A DNA stretch of 64,000 bases, taken from contig NZ_LOJP01000001.1 in NCBI RefSeq assembly GCF_001553785.1, positions 4,779,790-4,843,789 of the forward strand. The letters are read 5' to 3'. This DNA is from Actinoplanes sp. TFC3 (GTDB lineage: Bacteria; Actinomycetota; Actinomycetes; Mycobacteriales; Micromonosporaceae). The notes under the pieces were generated by a model, which saw only the letters and a program-made list of their open reading frames with translations, was not told where the DNA came from and did no database searches. The position numbers and the translations under genes are program-made. This document shows, piece by piece, positions 24,250 through 32,838 of this stretch (its first letter is position 1; each line of letters opens with the position of its first letter).

Positions 24250-25827
24250 CTACCAAGTGCCGGCTCGGCGGTCGCGCCAGGGGCGGCCGTCGGGGTCGTA
24301 CATGAGGCGGTAGGCCGGGATTGCCCAGATGCGCTGGTGCCAGGGCAGGCGTTCGGGGCGGTGGGGCATCAGCCTTCCCGGTGGGCGGGGGCCGCGGCGG
24401 CCACCGTCGTGCCAGGCCAGCAGCTCGTCGGCGGCCGCGCTGATTGTTCGTACCGCTGAGTCCGGGTCGAGAAGGTCGTGATCGTCGGTGCGGTCGAGGT
24501 GTTCGCGCATGAGGGCCAGCCGCAGGTCGCGGGCATAGGTGCGGGCACCGTCGCCCAGACCGGCGGGATCGGCCGGCGCACGCGCGTCGCGGGTCTCGTC
24601 GAGCACCGCACACGACAACTCGCTGTCGTGGGTCCAGGACCGGCGGTTGAAGTTGTCGCTGCCCACGCTCGCCCAGACGTCGTCAACGACGCAGACCTTG
24701 GCGTGCACATATACCGGCGTGCCCTCGTGGTTTTCCACATCGAAGACGTGTACGCGGTCGGGCGCGGCTCTGCGGCACAACGCGATGGCCTCGGCGCGGC
24801 CGATCTGGTTCGGCGGCAGCGCGAAGCGACCGTCCACATCGGGGTGACGCGGGACGACGGCGATCAGGTGCAGGCCGGGGTGGTCGTTGAGCGCCTCGGC
24901 GAACAACTGGGCCACCTCCTTGGACCACAGGTACTGGTCCTCGAGGTAGATCAGCCGGCGTGCCCGTTTGATGGCTTTCGTGTAACCGCGGGCGATGCTC
25001 TGCTCACCCTTGCCCGCAAAGTCGTAGGGTGGGCGCATCGCCGGGTAGGTGCGCAGGACCTGGATGTTGTGCGAGCCGACCGGCTCGGGGTCCGGCGGCT
25101 GCGGGGGCAGGCGGTCGGCGCGCATGTCGGCGTGCTTGAGCTTGTCGGTGATCGTGGAGATGGGGCCGTTCTGGTCCAGCGGGGTGGGATCGTTCCAGCG
25201 CTCGCGGAAGGTGTGGTCGAGCGCGCCGACGACCGGGCCGCGCAGGGCCAGCTGCACGTCGTGCCAGGGCGGGTTTTTCCCGTACGCCGAGGACATCGCA
25301 ACCGCCTGCGGGTCACCATGATGCTGCTCGTCGTCGCGGCGGCTGTGGCACAGGTCGATGCCCCCGGCAAAGGCGATGTCGCGCTCGGGGTGACCCGGGT
25401 GGCGCAGGATCACGAGCTTCTGGTGATGCGAACCACCCCGGCGTACCCGTTGATCCAGCAGCACCTCGCCCCCGGCGGCCGCCAGGTCCTCGCTCAGGTC
25501 CCGGTTCTCTTCCTCGCTGTAGGCCAGCTTGTCGATGTGCGAGCGCCACAGCAGACCCTTGACCACGACTCCGCGCTTGGCTGCCGCGGCGAACAGCTCG
25601 GCGATGGTCGGACCTTCGTCGCGCAGCCGCTCATCGGGGTCGCCACGCCAGTCGGTGAAGAACAGGTGATCGCCGTCACCGAGTTGTTCGACCTCGTTCA
25701 CCAGCCGTTCGAAATACGTTTTGCCATGGAACAGCGGCTCGGCGGTGTTTCCCTCGCACCAGGTGGGTATGTCGGAATCAGGGTTGCCCCGCTCCTGGCT
25801 GGTGAGGAACCAGTCTTGCAGTAGCAC
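24250..25827 (-). CDS. Phospholipase D-like / cardiolipin-synthase-like protein
   Basis: The 525-residue protein has two HKD-type sites. The first is SHHQKLVIL (about 133-141), followed by AFAGGIDL. The second is YVHAKVCVVDD with SVGSDNFNRRS (about 375-400). These form one active site in phospholipase D enzymes, which transfer phosphatidyl groups. The first site lacks the usual Asp spacing, but has the GGIDL that commonly follows it. No signal peptide or membrane segment is seen at this start. The GTG at 25827 follows GGAAGGA by 7 nt. It is a long stand-alone form; substrate is unproven. Confidence 0.8.
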   Translation of the reverse strand: MLLQDWFLTSQERGNPDSDIPTWCEGNTAEPLFHGKTYFERLVNEVEQLGDGDHLFFTDWRGDPDERLRDEGPTIAELFAAAAKRGVVVKGLLWRSHIDKLAYSEEENRDLSEDLAAAGGEVLLDQRVRRGGSHHQKLVILRHPGHPERDIAFAGGIDLCHSRRDDEQHHGDPQAVAMSSAYGKNPPWHDVQLALRGPVVGALDHTFRERWNDPTPLDQNGPISTITDKLKHADMRADRLPPQPPDPEPVGSHNIQVLRTYPAMRPPYDFAGKGEQSIARGYTKAIKRARRLIYLEDQYLWSKEVAQLFAEALNDHPGLHLIAVVPRHPDVDGRFALPPNQIGRAEAIALCRRAAPDRVHVFDVENHEGTPVYVHAKVCVVDDVWASVGSDNFNRRSWTHDSELSCAVLDETRDARAPADPAGLGDGARTYARDLRLALMREHLDRTDDHDLLDPDSAVRTISAAADELLAWHDGGRRGPRPPGRLMPHRPERLPWHQRIWAIPAYRLMYDPDGRPWRDRRAGTW

Positions 25828-25945
25828 CGGCGATCCTTCCGAGGTCGATGACGCCCTCACGCTAGGCCGCCCGACGGCATAGTGCACCCGAAGAGCCGGC
25901 CATCGCGGCGCAGCACACACCGCATGAGCGTCGAAGGACACACCT

Positions 25946-26068
25946 ATGAGCACCGAGCCCCTCACCACGACCGTAGCCCCCGCCGCCCAGGCCTCCGAGC
26001 GCGGCCTGCTGATCGCCATGCTCCTGCTGGTCGTGCTCGGCGTCGGAGCGATGTTCTTGATTTCCTGA
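25946..26068 (+). CDS. Small single-pass membrane protein (40 residues)
   Basis: The 40-residue product has a polar N-terminus (MSTEPLTTTVAPAAQASERG) followed by a hydrophobic helix LLIAMLLLVVLGVGAMFLIS to the end. A GAAGGA ribosome site lies 7 nt before the ATG. It is a plausible small membrane protein with a cytoplasmic N-terminus. It lies divergent from the phospholipase D gene. No family is recognised. Confidence 0.55.
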   Translation: MSTEPLTTTVAPAAQASERGLLIAMLLLVVLGVGAMFLIS

Positions 26069-26144
26069 AGGCGAAATGTCCGGTTGACCGGAGCGGGTGG
26101 GAGCGGGCAGCGAGCCCGGACGGCTTTCATTCATACTTCTCGGT

Positions 26145-27431
26145 ATGACGGGGGAGCCGGGTTTTCACAGCGCAACCATCGAAGTTCCACCGGCCGAGGC
26201 CGCGGCCGGCACCATCAAGGCGGTCTGGTCGCCCACGCACGGGGCGATGAACGTCGCCGTGCCGCCGGGAACCGTGGACGGCACGGTCATCTGGGTCGAC
26301 ACGCCCAGCGGCCGGGTCGCCGTGACCATACGCGTGACCATGCCCTTTATGCCGCCACCTGGCGCGCCCTACCCGCCGCAGCCTTTTCCCGGCCAGCAGC
26401 AGTATCCCGGTCAGCCATTCGGGCTGGCGCCTGCGTCGGCGCCGGCCGCGCCCGGGAAGTCCGGCCGGGGCACGAAAATCATCGGCTTCGGCGTGGCGGC
26501 GCTGCTGGCGATCGGCTGTTTCGGCGTGGTCCGCGCGTTCACCGGTGGCGATGATGACGATGCCGAGGCGCAGAACGGCACCCGCAACTCGATCATCTCC
26601 TCCACCTCGCCGAAGCCGGGTTCGCCGTCCGCGGCGCCGATCAGCCCGCAGGCCTACGCCCAGTTGCTGACCGGCTCGGACACCGCGATCAAGGCGGCGT
26701 TCAGCAAGCTCAACACGAGCAGCAGCGCCGCGTTCACCAAGGCTGCCCCGGCCGCCGCCAGCACCCTGCGCGCGGAGGCGGCCAAGCTGCTCAAGACCAC
26801 TCCCCCGGACGGTGCCGCGCAGGCGCACGTGTTGCTTGCCACCGAACTGCAGAGCCTGGGCACGATGGTGCAGGAGACCGGGGAGACCAAGGGCGAGTGC
26901 CCGGCCGCGTCGCCGTATACCGAGCTGCTGCGTTCGGGCTGGGCCGACAACATCCGCAAGGACGCCAAGAAGCTGGCCGGGGCGAACGCGTCGTACAAGT
27001 TCGGCTCGTTCCTGCCCGCCGCACCCAAGGAGCAGAAGCGCCGGCTCAAGACCGGCACCTACGTCAAGCGGGCGTCCGGCGGGCTGGGCCACCTGAAGAT
27101 CGAGAACGGCGCCGATGACACCACGATCTCGCTGGTGCCGGTCAAGGGCGCCAAACCCAAGCCGATCATGACGGTGTACGTCCGCGGCGGCGGCTCGTTC
27201 ACCGCCAAGGGCATCAAGGACGGGACGTACCGGGTCTTCTCGGCAACCGGTGAGGACTATGACAAGGCTCGTAAGGGCTTCACCCGGGACTGCTCGTTCA
27301 GCAAGTTCGACGACTCGTTCAAGTTCAGCACCACGTCGGCGGCCTCGACGATCTGGACCATCACGCTGACCCCGTCGATCGCCGGCAACGCCTCGACCAG
27401 CGACGTCGACCCGAACGCATTCCCGCAGTGA
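26145..27431 (+). CDS. Membrane-anchored protein with DnaJ-C-like N-terminal segment
   Basis: The 428-residue protein has an N-terminal domain (about 1-68) with ATIEVPPAEAAAGTIKAVW and MNVAVPPGTVDGTVIWV, which resembles the VPPGTxDGTVIR strand of DnaJ C-terminal domains. A Pro/Gln-rich linker follows (residues about 70-110). One transmembrane helix (about 120-140, GFGVAALLAIGCFGVV) leads to an acidic patch DDDD and a Ser/Pro/Thr linker. The large extracellular part holds a helical region and beta-rich end with LKIENGADDTTISLVPVKGA. The N-terminus should be cytoplasmic. No catalytic residues are recognised. The start may lack a leader. Confidence 0.65.
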   Translation: MTGEPGFHSATIEVPPAEAAAGTIKAVWSPTHGAMNVAVPPGTVDGTVIWVDTPSGRVAVTIRVTMPFMPPPGAPYPPQPFPGQQQYPGQPFGLAPASAPAAPGKSGRGTKIIGFGVAALLAIGCFGVVRAFTGGDDDDAEAQNGTRNSIISSTSPKPGSPSAAPISPQAYAQLLTGSDTAIKAAFSKLNTSSSAAFTKAAPAAASTLRAEAAKLLKTTPPDGAAQAHVLLATELQSLGTMVQETGETKGECPAASPYTELLRSGWADNIRKDAKKLAGANASYKFGSFLPAAPKEQKRRLKTGTYVKRASGGLGHLKIENGADDTTISLVPVKGAKPKPIMTVYVRGGGSFTAKGIKDGTYRVFSATGEDYDKARKGFTRDCSFSKFDDSFKFSTTSAASTIWTITLTPSIAGNASTSDVDPNAFPQ

Positions 27432-27446
27432 GCACCGGCTCGCCAA

Positions 27447-27482
27447 GGGGATGACCGGCCCGCGGACGGGCCGGTCATCCCC
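27447..27482. terminator. Strong bidirectional terminator hairpin
   Basis: A perfect 16-bp inverted repeat (27447-27462 with 27467-27482, loop CGGA) lies between convergent genes. There is no T-tract, but the stem is the longest in the window. Confidence 0.85.
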
Positions 27483-27487
27483 GATGC

Positions 27488-28126
27488 TCAGAGCACGCGG
27501 AAGTCCGTGACGAAGCTGGCCACCGCACCCCCGGCCGTGCGACCCACGAACGTCGCGTAGCCGCCGTCGTGCCAGCCGGTCTGCACGGCCACCACGTTGG
27601 CGCCGGTGTCGTCGTCGGTGACCGCGTCCACCACTGCGGGGGCTGCGGCGCTCTGATCGGCCAGATAAGTGCTTTCCAGCCGCTCGTAGGGCCAGCGGGC
27701 GAGCCCGGCCAGCGCCCGCTCGTCGGCCAGGGTGCCGGTGCCCGAATCCGCCGGGTAGGCCGCGAAGCCATCCTCGTCGAGCACGGCGGGCGGGCCGGCG
27801 TCGCTCATCCGGGCCGGCTCCCAGGCCGCCGCGGGCTCGTCGCGCACGACCAGTTGCAGCGCGGCCGTGCGCCGCTCGATCTCCAATCCGCCAGCGGTGG
27901 CGATCGCCACCCAGGCTCTCAGCCGATAGCGTCCCGGGCTCACCGCCACGGTGAACGGGGGTGCCGACCCCGTGTGCACCAGCGGGTCGCAGGCCACCAC
28001 GCGGCCGGTCGGCAAGGTGACCTCGCCGGCCGGGACCATCGTGAGGCGGTAGTGGTATCTGTCGTCGGATTGGTGTGCGTGCTCGGTCAGGAGCAGACCC
28101 AGCAGCTCACCGATGTCCACAGCCAT
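27488..28126 (-). CDS. DUF4241 protein
   Basis: The 212-residue protein has the DUF4241 pattern: LPTGRVVACDPLV near the N-terminus, YPADSGTGTLADERAL in the middle, and the C-terminal GWHDGGYATFVGRTAGG with ASFVTDFRV. The family is soluble, of unknown function, and often linked to toxin/immunity loci, but no toxin is seen here. The ATG at 28126 is used. A short hairpin (TCGGT/ACCGA around 28139) lies just upstream. Confidence 0.75.
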   Translation of the reverse strand: MAVDIGELLGLLLTEHAHQSDDRYHYRLTMVPAGEVTLPTGRVVACDPLVHTGSAPPFTVAVSPGRYRLRAWVAIATAGGLEIERRTAALQLVVRDEPAAAWEPARMSDAGPPAVLDEDGFAAYPADSGTGTLADERALAGLARWPYERLESTYLADQSAAAPAVVDAVTDDDTGANVVAVQTGWHDGGYATFVGRTAGGAVASFVTDFRVL

Positions 28127-28166
28127 GCCGGGGACCCTATCGGTGGGTACCGACAGAATTTTGGTG

Positions 28167-29291
28167 TCAGGTGAGTTCCCAGGTTGCGGGGGCCAGGATC
28201 GGGGCCGACGGGTCGCCGGCCGGGCGCAGGGTGACGCGCCAGGCCTGCATCGGCGGGTGGCCGGCGGCTTGCCAGCGGTCCAGGATGGTGGCCGCGGTGG
28301 TGGCGCAGCGGGCGGCTTCGGGGCCGCCGGCCAGCACCGTGCCGTCGGGCAGGATCGCCGCGCCGCCGGTGCCCGCGTCGTCGAGCAGGATCAAGGTGTT
28401 CTGCTGCTGGCCGGGCAGCGCGGCGTGGGTGGCGCGGGTGCTCCACACCCCGGCGGCGTACCAGAGGTCGCGGTAGCGCAGCGACGTCAGCGGACGCGGC
28501 CAGCGGGCCGGGGCCGCCGGGTGCAGGCCGGTCAGCCCGCCCGAGCTCACTGGCGCCGGGTGCCCGGCCGGGTGCGCCGCGCTCAGCGGGCCGGCCGCGG
28601 TCATGAAGCCCGAGGAGCAGATCACCGAGGCGGTCACGGGGCCGCCCGGCTCGCCGCGTACGGCCAGTACCGGATGGGTCCCGGCATGCTGGACGGGCAC
28701 CACCACCAGGCCGGGCCGGGCCTGCGCCAGCCACTGCGGGGACACCCCGGCCACGCCGACGGTGACGATCACCTTGTCGAAGCGGTCGCCGGGCGAGCCC
28801 GCGTACCCGTCGCCGGTCAGCACCCGCACGCCGGCGATCCCGGCGTGCAGCAACGCCAGCCGGGCTCGCTCGGCCACGTCGGCCTGCACGTCGACGCTGG
28901 TCACCTCGGCGCCCAGCCGGGTCAGCAGGGCCGCGTTGTAGCCGGTGCCCGCGCCGATCTCCAGCACCCGGTCGCCGGGGACGACGGCGAGCGCGTCCAA
29001 CATGATCGCCATCAGCGACGGCTGGCTCGACGAGCTCACGGGCACCCCGGCATCGACCTTGGTGACCAGCACGTCGTCGCGGTAGACGGTGTCGAGGAAG
29101 CCAGCGGTGCCGGGGGTCGCCCAGCGACCGTCGCGGCGCTGGAAGCCCTCGGCGACGAAGGCCTCGCGGGGCACCGCGGCGAACGCGGCAGCCAGCGCGG
29201 CCGGCAACGGGCCGCCGTCGCGTTCGATCTCGTCCACCAGGCGGCGCCCCAGGTCGCTCACTCCTGCCACGGTAGTCGGCTCACCGGGCAT
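28167..29291 (-). CDS. Protein-L-isoaspartate methyltransferase-like SAM enzyme
   Basis: The 374-residue protein has the PCMT-like core: SSSSQPSLMAIMLDAL (PCMT substrate-site strand) and VLEIGAGTGYNAALLTRLGA (SAM motif I). The C-terminal half, about 170 residues, extends beyond the 210-residue PCMT enzymes that repair isoaspartate in damaged proteins. Longer PCMT-like methyltransferases are known from peptide maturation systems; no ATP-grasp enzyme or precursor is seen here, so repair or another role remains open. It overlaps the upstream kinase-like gene by 11 nt. In-frame GTG starts at 29270 and 29261 are possible. Confidence 0.78.
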   Translation of the reverse strand: MPGEPTTVAGVSDLGRRLVDEIERDGGPLPAALAAAFAAVPREAFVAEGFQRRDGRWATPGTAGFLDTVYRDDVLVTKVDAGVPVSSSSQPSLMAIMLDALAVVPGDRVLEIGAGTGYNAALLTRLGAEVTSVDVQADVAERARLALLHAGIAGVRVLTGDGYAGSPGDRFDKVIVTVGVAGVSPQWLAQARPGLVVVPVQHAGTHPVLAVRGEPGGPVTASVICSSGFMTAAGPLSAAHPAGHPAPVSSGGLTGLHPAAPARWPRPLTSLRYRDLWYAAGVWSTRATHAALPGQQQNTLILLDDAGTGGAAILPDGTVLAGGPEAARCATTAATILDRWQAAGHPPMQAWRVTLRPAGDPSAPILAPATWELT

Positions 29292-30477
29292 CGAGGCGGG
29301 CCGCGGCCCTCGGGTCGCTGGGCTGCGCGGCGGCGACCGCTTCGGACAGACAGCGCGGCACGTCCGCTGCGTGGTAAGGGTGCTCGGCGGGCTCGATGTG
29401 GTCGAGCAAGTGCTGGTAGGTGACCGCCTGGTGCAGCGCGGTCACCGGGCGGATCAGCTCCAGGGCGGCCAGCGGCTCGCTCCCGGGCACCGACGCCTGC
29501 CAGCGCTGCGCCCACGCGTCGAGCACCGCGCGGCCCGCGATCCCGCCGGTCAGCCGGATCATGTCGGACGCGGGATGCCCGATGCCGGCGTCACCCCAGT
29601 CGATGATCGTGCGCGGGCCGCCGGGTTGCGCGCGTACGTTGCCGGGGTGCAGGTCGCCGTGCACGAGGGTGTCGGGCAGCCCGCACGCTGCGATGGCGGC
29701 CAGCCGGGCGGGGATCTCGTCGAGCAGGTCGTCGAGGCCGTCGATGTGCTCCAGCCAGGGTTCGGCGACGCGGGTGAGCCGGCTCGGGTCGAGGCGGCGG
29801 TCGGGCAGGCCGGCTTGACGCAGGGTGTCCGTACGGGTGGCGAAGTGTTCTTGAACGGGGTGCAGGTCGCGCGCCACCTCGGCGCGGAAATCGGCGCCGG
29901 CGCCGTACTGGTCCTCGCCGGGGATGTGGGCCAGCAGCATCCGGCCCGCGTCACCGACGGCCAGCACTTCGGGCACCGCCAGCCGGGTGTGTGAGGCGAG
30001 CAGGGTGAGCAGGCCCGGCTCATGGGCGAAAAAGGCGGGCACCTGCTTGAGCCAGGCCACGGGACGTCCGCCGAGGTCGAAGCGCCAGATCGAGGACAGG
30101 TTCCAGGTGCGCCTCTGCACCGGCTGCGCCCCGGGAGGCAGGTGTTGCAGCGCCCACCGCACAGAAGCCTGCGGACCATCGGGTACGACCCAAGGCGCGC
30201 GCAGCGGCTCATCGTCCAACCGCAGGTCGACGGGGGTCAGCTCGGTCCGTACCGGGGTGTCCACCTGCGCCAGATAGGTGATCTTGCCGCCGGGCGGTGC
30301 CGGGTGGGAGCTGCTGAGCAGGCGCAGGATGCTCACCTCGACGCCGTGCCGGTGCCGGGCCTCAGCGACCAGGTCGGCACTCTCCTGCCACCACGGGACC
30401 GGCGTCTCGAACGGGGGCAGCGCACCGAGCACCGTCCCGGCCGCGTCGACGAGCACCAGCGTCACTATCCGATTCAC
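29281..30477 (-). CDS. Aminoglycoside-phosphotransferase-fold kinase with NUDIX-like N-terminus
   Basis: The 398-residue protein has an N-terminal segment (about 1-130) with the beta-strand opening NRIVTLVLVDAAGTVLGALP and a Nudix-like layout, but without a recognisable Nudix box. The kinase domain follows, with the catalytic loop LVHGDLHPGNV, the metal site IIDWGDAGIGHPASD and a helical C-terminus. Family members phosphorylate small alcohols or aminoglycosides. It is placed 16 nt after the allantoicase stop and overlaps the methyltransferase, so it may belong to the purine operon by position only. The GTG at 30477 puts the strand at residue 3. Confidence 0.72.
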   Translation of the reverse strand: MNRIVTLVLVDAAGTVLGALPPFETPVPWWQESADLVAEARHRHGVEVSILRLLSSSHPAPPGGKITYLAQVDTPVRTELTPVDLRLDDEPLRAPWVVPDGPQASVRWALQHLPPGAQPVQRRTWNLSSIWRFDLGGRPVAWLKQVPAFFAHEPGLLTLLASHTRLAVPEVLAVGDAGRMLLAHIPGEDQYGAGADFRAEVARDLHPVQEHFATRTDTLRQAGLPDRRLDPSRLTRVAEPWLEHIDGLDDLLDEIPARLAAIAACGLPDTLVHGDLHPGNVRAQPGGPRTIIDWGDAGIGHPASDMIRLTGGIAGRAVLDAWAQRWQASVPGSEPLAALELIRPVTALHQAVTYQHLLDHIEPAEHPYHAADVPRCLSEAVAAAQPSDPRAAARLDAR

Positions 30478-30493
30478 GCATGCGAACGTATAC

Positions 30494-31498
30494 CTATGTA
30501 GTGGCCTCGTAGCGGGCGCGCAGTGCGCCGGTGTCCGGACGGCCGTACAGGCGCAGGCGGGCCATGCCCCCGTCGGGGTAGATGTCCAGGCGCACGTGGG
30601 TGGCCACCGGCACCACCGGGATCGGGAAGCGGTGGCGGGTGTCCGGGCTGAGCCGGATCTGCGGCAGCAGCTCAAACCAGTCGGTCGGGTCGTCGAGCAG
30701 CCCGAGGCGCGCGTCGATGCCACGCAGGGTGGCGCTGCCGGGAGCGTTGCCCTTGAAGTGGCTGGTGTCCAGCTCGGCGAGCTCAACCACGGCGGGCGCG
30801 GCGAGTTGCACCAGCACCCAGTCGTTGCCGTCGTCGCGGCGCCGCGCTGTTTCCCAGCCGTCGCCCATGGACCGGGCCAGCCCCGGGTTGATCAGGTGCT
30901 GTGGGTGGCCGTAGAACATGTTGCTGCAGCTGGCGATGCGAGCGCCGTACTCGGCAGCGGCGACGTCGAACACGGCGGGCAGCAGGCGCGGGTCGGGCAC
31001 GATCTCGCCGTGCACGCGCAGCCGGGCCACCCCGCCGTCGGGGTAGATGTTCAGCCGTACATGGGTGAAACGCTCGCGCGAGTCCACGGGGAACAGGTTC
31101 TGGCTGTCGCCGCTGAGCGGTGAGCGGCGCACGATCGGCTGCCAGGGCGCCTCGGCGAGCTGTAACGGGTCCGGGTAGCCCTCCACCGCGCAGGCGTCGA
31201 CCGAGGCGTACGGCGGGAAGTTACCGGTAAAGAACGCGGTGTCGATGTCGACGCCGTGCACCATCCCGGGCGCGCCGAGCCGCACGATCGCGGAGTCGTG
31301 GGTGCCCTGGTCGCGGCGTCGCCGGGTTTCCCAGCCGTCGTACACCTGTCCCTTCTGGCCAAAGGTCTTCGGGGCGAACACCGGCGCGGCCGGCTCGACC
31401 AGGTGGTCGGCGGCGGCGAAGAACTCGTCGGTGGCGAACACCACCCCACCGCCGAACAGGCGCGACGCAAGGTCGGGCAGCAGCGTGAACTCTTCCAT
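30494..31498 (-). CDS. alc: Allantoicase
   Basis: The 334-residue enzyme hydrolyses allantoate to ureidoglycolate and urea. The two-repeat structure is visible: GWETRRRRDQGTHDSAIVRL in the first half, matched by GWETARRRDDGNDWVLVQLA in the second. NIYPDGGVARLRVHG and DIYPDGGMARLRLYG end the two halves in parallel. The gene is placed directly after allantoinase: the start ATG abuts the allantoinase stop with no gap, and the ribosome site GGAG lies within the end of that gene. Enzymes for the next step, ureidoglycolate to glyoxylate, are not recognised. Confidence 0.93.
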   Translation of the reverse strand: MEEFTLLPDLASRLFGGGVVFATDEFFAAADHLVEPAAPVFAPKTFGQKGQVYDGWETRRRRDQGTHDSAIVRLGAPGMVHGVDIDTAFFTGNFPPYASVDACAVEGYPDPLQLAEAPWQPIVRRSPLSGDSQNLFPVDSRERFTHVRLNIYPDGGVARLRVHGEIVPDPRLLPAVFDVAAAEYGARIASCSNMFYGHPQHLINPGLARSMGDGWETARRRDDGNDWVLVQLAAPAVVELAELDTSHFKGNAPGSATLRGIDARLGLLDDPTDWFELLPQIRLSPDTRHRFPIPVVPVATHVRLDIYPDGGMARLRLYGRPDTGALRARYEATT

Positions 31499-32812
31499 TC
31501 AGGAGTCTCCTCGGGTCAGGAAGCGGCCGTCAGGGGCTTCGCCGGTCACCGTGCGCCCGCGCAGCCAAGTCGTGCGGACCACTCCGGTCAGCGTGCGCCC
31601 GGCGTACGGGGTGATGGGATTGCGGTGGTGCAGGGCCGGCGGGTCGACCACGAAGGTGGCGCCGGGGTCGAAGGCGACCAGGTCGGCGTCGGCGCCCACG
31701 GCGATCCGGCCCTTGCCCGTGAGCCCCACCAGGTCGGCTGGCCGGCGGGCCATCCAGTCCACGACCTGGGCCAGGGTGTGCCCGCGGGCCCGGGCGGCGG
31801 TCCAGATGATCGGCAGGCCCAGCTGCAGCGAGGCGATGCCACCCCAGGCCGCCGCGAAGTCGCCGGTGTCGCGGCGTTTGAGCTCGGGGGTGCACGGCGA
31901 GTGGTCGCTGACAACGCAGGCGATCAGGCCGTCGGCCAGCGCGGACCACAGCTGCTCGCGATTGGCGGTGTCCCGGATCGGCGGGCAGCACTTGAACTCG
32001 GTGGCACCGTCGGGGACCTCGGCGGCGTCCAGGGTCAAGTAGTGCGGGCAGGTTTCGGCGGTCACGCGCAGCCCCTCGGCCTGCGCGGCGGCGATCAACG
32101 GCAGCGCGGAGGCGGCGGACAGATGCAGGATGTGCACGCGGGCGCCGGCGGTGCGGGCGGCGGCAATGGCGGTCGCAACGGCGGCATGCTCGGCCTGCGG
32201 GGGACGCGAGGCGAGAAATTGACGGTACGACGGGGACGACGCGCCCGCGTGCAGGTGCTCCGGGTCCTCGGCGTGGATGACGAACTGGGCGTCCACCGCG
32301 GCCAGAGCCGTGGCCAGCTCAGCGGCGTCCAGCGGCGGGAATTCCGGCACGCCCGAATCGGCCAGGAACGCCTTGAAGCCGTACACCCCTGCGGCGTGCA
32401 TGGCGGGCAGGTCGGCGGCGTTGCCCGGGATCGCGCCGCCCCAGAAGCCCACGTCGATGTGGATCTGGCCACCGGCGGCGGCCTTCTTGACGGCGAGCGC
32501 CTCGGTGCTGACGGTCGGGGGCAGGCTGTTCAGGGGCATGTCCACGATGGCGGTGACCCCGCCGGCGGCGGCCGCGCGGGTGGCGGTGGCGAACCCTTCC
32601 CAGGCGGTACGACCCGGTTCGTTGACGTGCACGTGGGTGTCGACGAGACCGGGGAGCAACGCGAGATCGCCGAGGTCCAGCTCGACGGCGGCCGGGGGGC
32701 TGTGGTCGTACGGGTCGATGGAAGTGATCTTCTGGTTGGTGATCGAGATGGCGGCTGGGCGCTCACCGCCAGGGGTGACGGTGCGCCGGGATCGCACAAC
32801 GAGATCGGCCAT
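31499..32812 (-). CDS. allB: Allantoinase
   Basis: The 437-residue amidohydrolase opens the hydantoin ring of allantoin. It has the metal-binding DTHVHVNEPGRTAWEGF (HxH), the carbamylated-Lys region GFKAFLADSG, the third His in HAEDPEHLHAG, the fourth in HILHLSAAS and the metal Asp in SDHSPCTPELK. It is the second of a run of purine genes on this strand, between DUF6986 and allantoicase. The ATG at 32812 is used. Length matches the family. Confidence 0.92.
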   Translation of the reverse strand: MADLVVRSRRTVTPGGERPAAISITNQKITSIDPYDHSPPAAVELDLGDLALLPGLVDTHVHVNEPGRTAWEGFATATRAAAAGGVTAIVDMPLNSLPPTVSTEALAVKKAAAGGQIHIDVGFWGGAIPGNAADLPAMHAAGVYGFKAFLADSGVPEFPPLDAAELATALAAVDAQFVIHAEDPEHLHAGASSPSYRQFLASRPPQAEHAAVATAIAAARTAGARVHILHLSAASALPLIAAAQAEGLRVTAETCPHYLTLDAAEVPDGATEFKCCPPIRDTANREQLWSALADGLIACVVSDHSPCTPELKRRDTGDFAAAWGGIASLQLGLPIIWTAARARGHTLAQVVDWMARRPADLVGLTGKGRIAVGADADLVAFDPGATFVVDPPALHHRNPITPYAGRTLTGVVRTTWLRGRTVTGEAPDGRFLTRGDS

Positions 32813-32838
32813 GCGCCGAGCGTAACGGTCCCCGCGGC

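Noticed and set aside
28167..29291. RiPP-type maturation methyltransferase with a hidden precursor
   Set aside because: No ATP-grasp enzyme, lanthipeptide synthetase or precursor-like short gene is found beside it; the neighbours are a kinase-like gene and allantoin genes.
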